A stretch of 64,000 nt of DNA from Auanema rhodensis (lineage: Eukaryota; Nematoda; Chromadorea; Rhabditida; Rhabditidae): the NCBI GenBank assembly GCA_964057225.1, contig OZ059897.1, positions 2,356,001 to 2,420,000 of the forward strand, read 5' to 3'. Positions 51,605 through 64,000 of the stretch are shown piece after piece. A model generated the notes under the pieces. It was given only the letters and a program-made list of their open reading frames with translations. It was not told where the DNA came from and ran no database searches. How positions within the stretch are numbered: position 1 is the first letter of the stretch; the number at the start of each line of letters is the position of its first letter. A program made the position numbers and the translations under genes.

Positions 51605-54600
51605 CGTTGATCTGTGTTATCAGATTTGAGTTAGCTTAAAAATGCACCGAGTAATCAACTGATATAGGTTCACACTTATATCCTCGATTTTCACCCTGAA
51701 GAATTAATTTTTTCGTTGAATAACATTGTCCATCGTCTTTGCCTTGAAAAAAGAAATCCAAAAACTCCTACTTTTTGTGAAATTATTTAGAAATTTTTCG
51801 GGAAAATTTTTGTCAAAATGTTTTTGGAAGCAATGTTGAGTGTACATGGGAACTCAACATACACTAATGCATTATTTTTCAAACGATCATAACTAATTTT
51901 TGTATAGAGCGTTTCTCAATGTAGTATAGTGCATTCGATGCGGATTTTTAAGCTGCGTTGATCTGTGTTATCAGATTTGAGTTAACTTAAAAATGCACCG
52001 AGTAATCAACTGATATAGGTTCACACTTATATCCTCGATTTTCACCCTGAAGAATTAATTTTTTCGTTGAATAACATTGTCCATCGTCTTTGCCTTGAAA
52101 AAAGAAATCCAAAAACTCCTACTTTTTGTGAAATTATTTAGAAATTTTTCGGGAAAATTTTTGTCACAATGTTTTTGGAAGCAATGTTGAGTGTACATGG
52201 GAACTCAGCATACACTAATGCATTATTTTTCAAACGATCATAACTAATTTTTGTATAGAGCGTTTCTCAATGTAGTATAGTGCATTCGATGCGGATTTTT
52301 AAGCTGCGTTGATCTGTGTTATTAGATTTCAGTTAGCTTAAAAATGCACCGAGATATCAACTGATATAGGTTCACACATGTATCCTCGATTTTCACCCTG
52401 AAGAATTAATTTTTTCGTTGAATAACATTGTCCATCGTCTTTGCCTTGAAAAAAGAAATCCAAAAACTCCTACTTTTTGTGAAATTATTTAGAAATTTTT
52501 CGGGAAAATTTTTGTCACAATGTTTTTGGAAGCAATGTTGAGTGTACATGGGAACTCAGCATACACTAATGCATTATTTTTCAAACGATCATAACTAATT
52601 TTTGTATAGAGCGTTTCTCAATGTAGTATAGTGCATTCGATGCGGATTTTTAAGCTGCGTTGATCTGTGTTATTAGATTTCAGTTAGCTTAAAAATGCAC
52701 CGAGATATCAACTGATATAGGTTCACACATGTATCCTCGATTTTCACCCTGAAGAAATGATTTTTTCGTTGAAAAACATTGTCCATCGTATTCGTCTTGA
52801 AAAAAGGAATCTAAAAACATCTACTTTTTGTGAAATTATTTAGAAATTTTTCGGGAAAATTTTTGTCAAAATGTTTTTGGAAGCAATGTTGAGTGTACAT
52901 GGGAACTCAACATACACTAATGCATTATTTTTCAAACGATCATAACTAATTTTTGTATAGAGCGTTTCTCAATGTAGTATAGTGCATTCGATGCGGATTT
53001 TTAAGCTGCGTTGATCTGTGTTATCAGATTTGAGTTAGCTTAAAAATGCACCGAGTAATCAACTGATATAGGTTCACACTTATATCCTCGATTTTCACCC
53101 TGAAGAATTAATTTTTTCGTTGAATAACATTGTCCATCGTCTTTGCCTTGAAGAAAGAAATCCAAAAACTCCTACTTTTTGTGAAATTATTTAGAAATTT
53201 TTCGGGAAAATTTTTGTCAAAATGTTTTTGGAAGCAATGTTGAGTGTACATGGGAACTCAACATACACTAATGCATTATTTTTCAAACGATCATAACTAA
53301 TTTTTGTATAGAGCGTTTCTCAATGTAGTATAGTGCATTCGATGCGGATTTTTAAGCTGCGTTGATCTGTGTTATCAGATTTGAGTTAACTTAAAAATGC
53401 ACCGAGTAATCAACTGATATAGGTTCACACATATATCCTCGATTTTCACCCTGAAGAAATGATTTTTTCGTTGAAAAACATTGTCCATCGTCTTCGTCTT
53501 GAAAAAAGGAATCTAAAAACATCTACTTTTTGTGAAATTATTCAGAAATTTTTCGGGAAAATTTTTGTCAAAATGTTTTTGGAAGCAATGTTGAGTGTAC
53601 ATGGGAACTCAACATACACTAATGCATTATTTTTCAAACGATCATAACTAATTTTTGTATAGAGCGTTTCTCAATGTAGTATAGTGCATTCGATGCGGAT
53701 TTTTAAGCTGCGTTGATCTGTGTTATCAGATTTGAGTTAGCTTAAAAATGCACCGAGTAATCAACTGATATAGGTTCACACTTATATCCTCGATTTTCAC
53801 CCTGAAGAATTAATTTTTTCGTTGAATAACATTGTCCATCGTCTTTGCCTTGAAAAAAGAAATCCAAAAACTCCTACTTTTTGTGAAATTATTTAGAAAT
53901 TTTTCGGGAAAATTTTTGTCAAAATGTTTTTGGAAGCAATGTTGAGTGTACATGGGAACTCAACATACACTAATGCATTATTTTTCAAACGATCATAACT
54001 AATTTTTGTATAGAGCGTTTCTCAATGTAGTATAGTGCATTCGATGCGGATTTTTAAGCTGCGTTGATCTGTGTTATTAGATTTCAGTTAGCTTAAAAAT
54101 GCACCGAGATATCAACTGATATAGGTTCACACATGTATCCTCGATTTTCACCCTGAAGAAATGATTTTTTCGTTGAAAAACATTGTCCATCGTATTCGTC
54201 TTGAAAAAAGGAATCTAAAAACATCTACTTTTTGTGAAATTATTTAGAAATTTTTCGGGAACATTTTTGTCAAAATGTTTTTGGAAGCAATGTTGAGTGT
54301 ACATGGGAACTCAACATACACTAATGCATTATTTTTCAAACGATCATAACTAATTTTTGTATAGAGCGTTTCTCATTGTAGTATAGTGCATTCGATGCGG
54401 ATTTTTAAGCTGCGTTGATCTGTGTTATCAGATTTGAGTTAACTTAAAAATGCACCGAGATATGAACTGATATAGGTTCACACATATATCCTTGATTTTC
54501 ACCCTGAAGAAATGATTTTTTCGTTGAAAAACATTGTCCATAGTCTTCGTCTTGAAAAAAGGAATCTAAAAACATCTACTTTTTGTGAAATTATTCAGAA

Positions 54601-57600
54601 ATTTTTCGGGAAAATTTTTGTCAAAATGTTTTTGGAAGCATTGTTGAGTGTACATGGGAACTCAACATACACTAATGCATTATTTTTCAAACGATCATAA
54701 CTAATTTTTGTATAGAGCGTTTCTCAATGTAGTATAATGCATTCGATGCGGATTTTTAAGCTGCGTTGATCTGTGTTATCAGATTTGAGTTAACTTAAAA
54801 ATGCACCGAGATATCAACTGATATATGTTCACACTTATATCCTCGATTTTCACCCTGAAGAAATGATTTTTTCGTTGAATAACATTGTCCATCGTCTTTG
54901 CCTTGAAAAAAGAAATCTAAAAACTCCTACTTTTTGTGAAATTATTTAGAAATTTTTCGGGAAAATTTTTGTCACAATGTTTTTGGAAGCAATGTTGAGT
55001 GTACATGGGAACTCAACATACACTAATGCATTATTTTTCAAACGATCATAACTAATTTTTGTATAGAGCGTTTCTCAATGTAGTATAGTGCATTCGATGC
55101 GGATTTTTAAGCTGCGTTGATCTGTGTTATTAGATTTCAGTTAGCTTAAAAATGCACCGAGATATCAACTGATATAGGTTCACACATGTATCCTCGATTT
55201 TCACCCTGAAGAAATGATTTTTTCGTTGAAAAACATTGTCCATCGTATTTGTCTTGAAAAAAGGAATCTAAAAACATCTACTTTTTGTGAAATTATTTAG
55301 AAATTTTTCGGGAAAATTTTTGTCAAAATGTTTTTTTGAAGCAATGTTGAGTGTACATGGGAACTCAACATACACTAATGCATTATTTTTCAAACGATCA
55401 TAACTAATTTTTGTATAGAGCGTTTCTCATTGTAGTATAGTGCATTCGATGCGGATTTTTAAGCTGCGTTGATCTGTGTTATCAGATTTGAGTTAACTTA
55501 AAAATGCACCGAGATATGAACTGATATAGGTTCACACATATATCCTTGATTTTCACCCTGAAGAAATGATTTTTTCGTTGAAAAACATTGTCCATAGTCT
55601 TCGTCTTGAAAAAAGGAATCTAAAAACATCTACTTTTTGTGAAATTATTCAGAAATTTTTCGGGAAAATTTTTGTCAAAATGTTTTTGGAAGCATTGTTG
55701 AGTGTACATGGGAACTCAACATACACTAATGCATTATTTTTCAAACGATCATAACTAATTTTTGTATAGAGCGTTTCTCAATGTAGTATAGTGCATTCGA
55801 TGCGGATTTTTAAGCTGCGTTGATCTGTGTTATCAGATTTGAGTTAGCTTAAAAATGCACCGAGATATCAACTGATATATGTTCACACTTATATCCTCGA
55901 TTTTCACCCTGAAGAATTAATTTTTTCGTTGAATAACATTGTCCATCGTCTTTGCCTTGAAAAAAGAAATCTAAAAACTCCTACTTTATGTGAAATTATT
56001 TAGAAATTTTTCGGGAAAATTTTTGTCACAATGTTTTTGGAAGCAATGTTGAGTGTACATGGGAACTCAGCATACACTAATGCATTATTTTTCAAACGAT
56101 CATAACTAATCTTTGTATAGAGCGTTTTTTAATGTAGTATAGTGCATTCGATGCGGATTTTTAAGCTGCGTTGATCTGTGTTATCAGATTTGAGTTAGCT
56201 GAAAAATGCACCGAGATATCAACTGATATATGTTCACACTTATATCCTCGATTTTCACCCTGAAGAAATGATTTTTTCGTTGAATAACATTGTCCATCGT
56301 TTTCGTCTTGAAAAAAGGAATCTAAAAACATCTACTTTTTGTGAAATTATTTAGAAATTTTTCGGGAAAATTTTTGTCAAAATGTTTTTGGAAGCAATGT
56401 TGAGTGTACATGGGCACTCAACATACACTAATGCATTATTTTTCAAACGATCATAACTAATTTTTGTATAGAGCGTTTCTCAATGTAGTATAGTGCATTC
56501 GATGCGGATTTTTAAGCTGCGTTGATCTGTGTTATCAGATTTGAGTTAACTTAAAAATGCACCGAGATATCAACTGATATATGTTCACACTTATATCCTC
56601 GATTTTCACCCTGAAGAAATGATTTTTTCGTTGAAAAACATTGTCCATCGTATTCGTTTTGAAAAAAGAAATCTAAAAACATCTACTTTTTGTGAAATTA
56701 TTTAGAAATTTTTCGGGAAAATTTTTGTCAAAATGTTTTTGGAAGCAATGTTGAGTGTACATGGGAACTCAACATACACTAATGCATTATTTTTCAAACG
56801 ATCATAACTAATTTTTGTATAGAGCGTTTCTCATTGTAGTATAGTGCATTCGATGCGGATTTTCAAGCTGCGTTGATCTGTGTTATCAGATTTGAGTTAA
56901 CTTGAAAATGCACCGAGATATCAACTGATATAGGTTCACACTTGTATCCTCGATTTTCACCCTGAAGAAATGATTTTTTCGTTGAAAAACATTGTCCATC
57001 GTATTCGTCTTGAAAAAAGGAATCTAAAAACATCTACTTTTTGTGAAATTATTTAGAAATTTTTCGGGAAAATTTTTGTCAAAATGTTTTTGGAAGCAAT
57101 GTTGAGTGTACATGGGAACTCAACATACACTAATGCATTATTTTTCAAACGATCATAACTAATTTTTGTATAGAGCGTTTCTCATTGTAGTATAGTGCAT
57201 TCGATGCGGATTTTTAAGCTGCGTTGATCTGTGTTATCAGATTTGAGTTAACTTAAAAATGCACCGAGATATCAACTGATATAGGTTCACACATATATCC
57301 TCGATTTTCACCCTGAAGAAATGATTTTTTCGTTGAAAAACATTGTCCATCGTCTTCGTCTTGAAAAAAGGAATTTAAAAACATCTACTTTTTGTGAAAT
57401 TATTCAGAAATTTTTCGGGAAAATTTTTGTCAAAATGTTTTTGGAAGCAATGTTGAGTGTACATGGGAACTCAACATACACTAATGCATTATTTTTCAAA
57501 CGATCATAACTAATTTTTGTATAGAGCGTTTCTCAATGTAGTATAGTGCATTCGATGCGGATTTTTAAGCTGCGTTGATCTGTGTTATCAGATTTGAGTT

Positions 57601-59678
57601 AGCTTAAAAATGCACCGAGTAATCAACTGATATAGGTTCACACTTATATCCTCGATTTTCACCCTGAAGAATTAATTTTTTCGTTGAATAACATTGTCCA
57701 TCGTCTTTGCCTTGAAAAAAGAAATCCAAAAACTCCTACTTTTTGTGAAATTATTTAGAAATTTTTCGGGAAAATTTTTGTCAAAATGTTTTTGGAAGCA
57801 ATGTTGAGTGTACATGGGAACTCAACATACACTAATGCATTATTTTTCAAACGATCATAACTAATTTTTGTATAGAGCGTTTCTCAATTTAGTATAGTGC
57901 ATTCGATGCGGATTTTTAAGCTGCGTTGATCTGTGTTATCAGATTTGAGTTAACTTAAAAATGCACCGAGTAATCAACTGATATAGGTTCACACTTATAT
58001 CCTCGATTTTCACCCTGAAGAATTAATTTTTTCGTTGAATAACATTGTCCATCGTATTCGTCTTGAAAAAAGGAATCTAAAAACATCTACTTTTTGTGAA
58101 ATTATTTAGAAATTTTTCGGGAAAATTTTTGTCAAAATGTTTTTGGAAGCAATGTTGAGTGTACATGGGAACTCAACATACACTAATGCATTATTTTTCA
58201 AACGATCATAACTAATTTTTGTATAGAGCGTTTCTCAATGTAGTATAGTGCATTCGATGCGGATTTTTAAGCTGCGTTGATCTGTGTTATCAGATTTGAG
58301 TTAGCTTAAAAATGCACCGAGTAATCAACTGATATAGGTTCACACTTATATCCTCGATTTTCACCCTGAAGAATTAATTTTTTCGTTGAATAACATTGTC
58401 CATCGTCTTTGCCTTGAAAAAAGAAATCCAAAAACTCCTACTTTTTGTGAAATTATTTAGAAATTTTTCGGGAAAATTTTTGTCAAAATGTTTTTGGAAG
58501 CAATGTTGAGTGTACATGGGAACTCAACATACACTAATGCATTATTTTTCAAACGATCATAACTAATTTTTGTATAGAGCGTTTCTCAATGTAGTATAGT
58601 GCATTCGATGCGGATTTTTAAGCTGCGTTGATCTGTGTTATCAGATTTGAGTTAACTTAAAAATGCACCGAGTAATCAACTGATATAGGTTCACACATAT
58701 ATCCTCGATTTTCACCCTGAAGAAATGATTTTTTCGTTGAAAAACATTGTCCATCGTCTTCGTCTTGAAAAAAGGAATCTAAAAACATCTACTTTTTGTG
58801 AAATTATTCAGAAATTTTTCGGGAAAATTTTTGTCAAAATGTTTTTGGAAGCAATGTTGAGTGTACATGGGAACTCAACATACACTAATGCATTATTTTT
58901 CAAACGATCATAACTAATTTTTGTATAGAGCGTTTCTCAATGTAGTATAGTGCATTCGATGCGGATTTTTAAGCTGCGTTGATCTGTGTTATCAGATTTG
59001 AGTTAGCTTAAAAATGCACCGAGTAATCAACTGATATAGGTTCACACTTATATCCTCGATTTTCACCCTGAAGAATTAATTTTTTCGTTGAATAACATTG
59101 TCCATCGTCTTTGCCTTGAAAAAAGAAATCCAAAAACTCCTACTTTTTGTGAAATTATTTAGAAACTTTTCGGGAAAATTTTTGTCAAAATGTTTTTGGA
59201 AGCAATGTTGAGTGTACATGGGAACTCAACATACACTAATGCATTATTTTTCAAACGATCATAACTAATTTTTGTATAGAGCGTTTCTCAATGTAGTATA
59301 GTGCATTCGATGCGGATTTTTAAGCTGCGTTGATCTGTGTTATCAGATTTGAGTTAACTTAAAAACGCACCGAGTAATCAACTGATATAGGTTCACACTT
59401 ATATCCTCGATTTTCACCCTGAAGAATTAATTTTTTCGTTGAATAACATTGTCCATCGTCTTTGCCTTGAAAAAAGAAATCCAAAAACTCCTACTTTTTG
59501 TGAAATTATTTAGAAATTTTTCGGGAAAATTTTTGTCACAATGTTTTTGGAAGCAATGTTGAGTGTACATGGGAACTCAGCATACACTAATGCATTATTT
59601 TTCAAACGATCATAACTAATTTTTGTATAGAGCGTTTCTCAATGTAGTATAGTGCATTCGATGCGGATTTTTAAGCTG
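51605..59678 (+). repeat. 23-monomer block, copy 2 (8074 bp)
   Basis: It has the same 23 monomers in the same order as 35809-43882, offset 15796 bp throughout, so no net indel separates the copies. Differences seen by eye are A to C at 54262 (38466 in copy 1), C to T at 56301 (40505) and G to T at 57889 (42093). There may be others I missed, but identity is clearly above 99.9%. Confidence 0.92.
56520..59678 (+). repeat. 9-monomer unit, first of two tandem copies (3159 bp)
   Basis: Order: R,S,P,T,T/S,T,P,T,T. These are the last nine monomers of the 23-mer block. They are repeated directly at 59679-62837. Rare marks shared by both: GGAATTTAAAA (57372 and 60531), GAAACTTTTC (59162 and 62321), AAAAACGCACC (59361 and 62520). 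Confidence 0.92.
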
Positions 59679-62600
59679 CGTTGATCTGTGTTATCAGATT
59701 TGAGTTAACTTAAAAATGCACCGAGATATCAACTGATATATGTTCACACTTATATCCTCGATTTTCACCCTGAAGAAATGATTTTTTCGTTGAAAAACAT
59801 TGTCCATCGTATTCGTTTTGAAAAAAGAAATCTAAAAACATCTACTTTTTGTGAAATTATTTAGAAATTTTTCGGGAAAATTTTTGTCAAAATGTTTTTG
59901 GAAGCAATGTTGAGTGTACATGGGAACTCAACATACACTAATGCATTATTTTTCAAACGATCATAACTAATTTTTGTATAGAGCGTTTCTCATTGTAGTA
60001 TAGTGCATTCGATGCGGATTTTCAAGCTGCGTTGATCTGTGTTATCAGATTTGAGTTAACTTGAAAATGCACCGAGATATCAACTGATATAGGTTCACAC
60101 TTGTATCCTCGATTTTCACCCTGAAGAAATGATTTTTTCGTTGAAAAACATTGTCCATCGTATTCGTCTTGAAAAAAGGAATCTAAAAACATCTACTTTT
60201 TGTGAAATTATTTAGAAATTTTTCGGGAAAATTTTTGTCAAAATGTTTTTGGAAGCAATGTTGAGTGTACATGGGAACTCAACATACACTAATGCATTAT
60301 TTTTCAAACGATCATAACTAATTTTTGTATAGAGCGTTTCTCATTGTAGTATAGTGCATTCGATGCGGATTTTTAAGCTGCGTTGATCTGTGTTATCAGA
60401 TTTGAGTTAACTTAAAAATGCACCGAGATATCAACTGATATAGGTTCACACATATATCCTCGATTTTCACCCTGAAGAAATGATTTTTTCGTTGAAAAAC
60501 ATTGTCCATCGTCTTCGTCTTGAAAAAAGGAATTTAAAAACATCTACTTTTTGTGAAATTATTCAGAAATTTTTCGGGAAAATTTTTGTCAAAATGTTTT
60601 TGGAAGCAATGTTGAGTGTACATGGGAACTCAACATACACTAATGCATTATTTTTCAAACGATCATAACTAATTTTTGTATAGAGCGTTTCTCAATGTAG
60701 TATAGTGCATTCGATGCGGATTTTTAAGCTGCGTTGATCTGTGTTATCAGATTTGAGTTAGCTTAAAAATGCACCGAGTAATCAACTGATATAGGTTCAC
60801 ACTTATATCCTCGATTTTCACCCTGAAGAATTAATTTTTTCGTTGAATAACATTGTCCATCGTCTTTGCCTTGAAAAAAGAAATCCAAAAACTCCTACTT
60901 TTTGTGAAATTATTTAGAAATTTTTCGGGAAAATTTTTGTCAAAATGTTTTTGGAAGCAATGTTGAGTGTACATGGGAACTCAACATACACTAATGCATT
61001 ATTTTTCAAACGATCATAACTAATTTTTGTATAGAGCGTTTCTCAATGTAGTATAGTGCATTCGATGCGGATTTTTAAGCTGCGTTGATCTGTGTTATCA
61101 GATTTGAGTTAACTTAAAAATGCACCGAGTAATCAACTGATATAGGTTCACACTTATATCCTCGATTTTCACCCTGAAGAATTAATTTTTTCGTTGAATA
61201 ACATTGTCCATCGTATTCGTCTTGAAAAAAGGAATCTAAAAACATCTACTTTTTGTGAAATTATTTAGAAATTTTTCGGGAAAATTTTTGTCAAAATGTT
61301 TTTGGAAGCAATGTTGAGTGTACATGGGAACTCAACATACACTAATGCATTATTTTTCAAACGATCATAACTAATTTTTGTATAGAGCGTTTCTCAATGT
61401 AGTATAGTGCATTCGATGCGGATTTTTAAGCTGCGTTGATCTGTGTTATCAGATTTGAGTTAGCTTAAAAATGCACCGAGTAATCAACTGATATAGGTTC
61501 ACACTTATATCCTCGATTTTCACCCTGAAGAATTAATTTTTTCGTTGAATAACATTGTCCATCGTCTTTGCCTTGAAAAAAGAAATCCAAAAACTCCTAC
61601 TTTTTGTGAAATTATTTAGAAATTTTTCGGGAAAATTTTTGTCAAAATGTTTTTGGAAGCAATGTTGAGTGTACATGGGAACTCAACATACACTAATGCA
61701 TTATTTTTCAAACGATCATAACTAATTTTTGTATAGAGCGTTTCTCAATGTAGTATAGTGCATTCGATGCGGATTTTTAAGCTGCGTTGATCTGTGTTAT
61801 CAGATTTGAGTTAACTTAAAAATGCACCGAGTAATCAACTGATATAGGTTCACACATATATCCTCGATTTTCACCCTGAAGAAATGATTTTTTCGTTGAA
61901 AAACATTGTCCATCGTCTTCGTCTTGAAAAAAGGAATCTAAAAACATCTACTTTTTGTGAAATTATTCAGAAATTTTTCGGGAAAATTTTTGTCAAAATG
62001 TTTTTGGAAGCAATGTTGAGTGTACATGGGAACTCAACATACACTAATGCATTATTTTTCAAACGATCATAACTAATTTTTGTATAGAGCGTTTCTCAAT
62101 GTAGTATAGTGCATTCGATGCGGATTTTTAAGCTGCGTTGATCTGTGTTATCAGATTTGAGTTAGCTTAAAAATGCACCGAGTAATCAACTGATATAGGT
62201 TCACACTTATATCCTCGATTTTCACCCTGAAGAATTAATTTTTTCGTTGAATAACATTGTCCATCGTCTTTGCCTTGAAAAAAGAAATCCAAAAACTCCT
62301 ACTTTTTGTGAAATTATTTAGAAACTTTTCGGGAAAATTTTTGTCAAAATGTTTTTGGAAGCAATGTTGAGTGTACATGGGAACTCAACATACACTAATG
62401 CATTATTTTTCAAACGATCATAACTAATTTTTGTATAGAGCGTTTCTCAATGTAGTATAGTGCATTCGATGCGGATTTTTAAGCTGCGTTGATCTGTGTT
62501 ATCAGATTTGAGTTAACTTAAAAACGCACCGAGTAATCAACTGATATAGGTTCACACTTATATCCTCGATTTTCACCCTGAAGAATTAATTTTTTCGTTG

Positions 62601-62837
62601 AATAACATTGTCCATCGTCTTTGCCTTGAAAAAAGAAATCCAAAAACTCCTACTTTTTGTGAAATTATTTAGAAATTTTTCGGGAAAATTTTTGTCACAA
62701 TGTTTTTGGAAGCAATGTTGAGTGTACATGGGAACTCAGCATACACTAATGCATTATTTTTCAAACGATCATAACTAATTTTTGTATAGAGCGTTTCTCA
62801 ATGTAGTATAGTGCATTCGATGCGGATTTTTAAGCTG
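59679..62837 (+). repeat. 9-monomer unit, second tandem copy (3159 bp)
   Basis: It repeats 56520-59678 at offset 3159 bp. At 61048 it keeps the G also found at 42093, whereas 57889 has T, so that change arose in the middle copy after the tandem duplication. Downstream, 62838 resumes with a Q monomer, as copy 1 of the 23-mer block does at 43883. That places the extra nine monomers as an insertion by unequal exchange. Confidence 0.92.
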
Positions 62838-64000
62838 CGTTGATCTGTGTTATTAGATTTCAGTTAGCTTAAAAATGCACCGAGATATCAACTGATATAG
62901 GTTCACACATGTATCCTCGATTTTCACCCTGAAGAAATGATTTTTTCGTTGAAAAACATTGTCCATCGTATTCGTCTTGAAAAAAGGAATCTAAAAACAT
63001 CTACTTTTTGTGAAATTATTTAGAAATTTTTCGGGAAAATTTTTGTCAAAATGTTTTTGGAAGCAATGTTGAGTGTACATGGGAACTCAACATACACTAA
63101 TGCATTATTTTTCAAACGATCATAACTAATTTTTGTATAGAGCGTTTCTCAATGTAGTATAGTGCATTCGATGCGGATTTTTAAGCTGCGTTGATCTGTG
63201 TTATCAGATTTGAGTTAGCTTAAAAATGCACCGAGTAATCAACTGATATAGGTTCACACTTATATCCTCGATTTTCACCCTGAAGAATTAATTTTTTCGT
63301 TGAATAACATTGTCCATCGTCTTTGCCTTGAAAAAAGAAATCCAAAAACTCCTACTTTTTGTGAAATTATTTAGAAATTTTTCGGGAAAATTTTTGTCAA
63401 AATGTTTTTGGAAGCAATGTTGAGTGTACATGGGAACTCAACATACACTAATGCATTATTTTTCAAACGATCATAACTAATTTTTGTATAGAGCGTTTCT
63501 CAATGTAGTATAGTGCATTCGATGCGGATTTTTAAGCTGCGTTGATCTGTGTTATCAGATTTGAGTTAACTTAAAAATGCACCGAGTAATCAACTGATAT
63601 AGGTTCACACTTATATCCTCGATTTTCACCCTGAAGAATTAATTTTTTCGTTGAATAACATTGTCCATCGTCTTTGCCTTGAAAAAAGAAATCCAAAAAC
63701 TCCTACTTTTTGTGAAATTATTTAGAAATTTTTCGGGAAAATTTTTGTCACAATGTTTTTGGAAGCAATGTTGAGTGTACATGGGAACTCAGCATACACT
63801 AATGCATTATTTTTCAAACGATCATAACTAATTTTTGTATAGAGCGTTTCTCAATGTAGTATAGTGCATTCGATGCGGATTTTTAAGCTGCGTTGATCTG
63901 TGTTATTAGATTTCAGTTAGCTTAAAAATGCACCGAGATATCAACTGATATAGGTTCACACATGTATCCTCGATTTTCACCCTGAAGAAATGATTTTTTC
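62838..64000 (+). repeat. Array end of window: Q,T,T and partial Q
   Basis: Three full monomers (62838, 63189, 63540) and 110 bp of a fourth (63891) of class Q (TTATTAGATTTCAG, CATGTATCC, GAAATG). The array runs off the window edge. The T-T pair resembles both the start of the 23-mer block (35809) and its end (43181), and the window stops too early to tell which. Confidence 0.75.

Larger units (their letters stand above)
1..64000. repeat. Satellite DNA array, 351-bp monomer, about 182.3 copies, head to tail
   Basis: The motif CGTTGATCTG (with small variants such as CGTCGATCTG and CTTTGATCTG) recurs every 351 bp from position 1 to 63891, always on the + strand. This gives 182 complete monomers and a 110-bp remainder. 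Nothing interrupts the array: no gene, transposon, inverted segment or unique spacer. GC is about 32% by hand count of monomer 1. Seven monomers have one extra A in the A-run after CGTTG (starts 703, 4915, 7022, 8778, 10883, 11586, 12640). Four have one extra base in the T-run before GAAGC (starts about 29138, 31245, 39319, 55115). One lacks a T (near 4030) and one lacks two bases (near 10328). The net is +8, which equals 63890 minus 182 x 351. The array continues past both window edges. Function (centromeric or heterochromatic) is inferred from structure only. Confidence 0.98.

Noticed and set aside
451-62072. 36 near-identical 62-codon + strand ORFs as a tandem gene family
   Set aside because: All lie at one fixed phase of the 351-bp monomer, exist only because TAG reads CAG in class P, and are separated by monomers of equal similarity in which the frame is stopped. 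Copies differ by many amino-acid changes, the composition follows the AT-rich repeat, and no domain or signal is recognisable.
1-64000. CRISPR-like array
   Set aside because: Regular spacing but no alternation of short repeats with unique spacers: the whole 351-bp unit is repeated.
1-64000. Identification as a named satellite such as the Drosophila 1.688 family or a Tribolium satellite
   Set aside because: Length class and A/T richness are similar, but I cannot establish homology without a database comparison.

Overview
The whole 64-kb window is one uninterrupted, head-to-tail tandem array of an AT-rich satellite with a 351-bp monomer. With the monomer phased to the motif CGTTGATCTG at position 1, it holds 182 complete monomers (1-63890) and a 110-bp partial monomer (63891-64000). 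GC is about 32% by hand count of the first monomer. All copies are on the same strand. I see no protein-coding gene, RNA gene, transposon, CRISPR array or single-copy sequence. This points to constitutive heterochromatin of a eukaryote: a centromere, pericentromere, or a sex or B chromosome. Monomer length and composition resemble the 300-360 bp AT-rich satellites common in insects, but the sequence alone does not name the taxon.

The short ORFs (62-68 codons) all lie inside the monomer at a fixed phase. They are a by-product of one monomer class (P) in which a TAG at monomer position 184-186 reads CAG. I do not annotate them as genes.

The monomers fall into recurring classes, defined by diagnostic bases mostly between monomer positions 24 and 190. 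I assigned every monomer to a class by eye. Layout: 1-13342 is a heterogeneous domain of classes A, B, C, D, E, F and P, with a 5-mer tandem duplication and a C-A dimer repeat. 13343-28084 is a second mixed domain with an 11-mer-offset duplication. 28085-35808 introduces the order Q-P2-W-Q-P2-V-U-R-S and contains two strongly divergent monomers (33352-34053). 35809-43882 is a 23-monomer block that recurs almost unchanged at 51605-59678. 46691-50902 is a 6-monomer unit present twice in tandem. The last 9 monomers of the second 23-mer copy are repeated again at 59679-62837.

The window is therefore a layered record of unequal exchange. Older, more diverged material lies on the left and very recent segmental amplification on the right. 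Mosaic monomers, made of the front of one class and the back of another, mark exchange points. Length is nearly rigid: I find 13 indel-bearing monomers in 182, and their net sum (+8) matches the observed offset of the last monomer start exactly. The monomer also carries several short dyads, an 8-bp-stem inverted repeat, roughly helically phased A/T tracts and a half-match to the CENP-B box. These are the best candidates for function, and that role is inferred, not shown.
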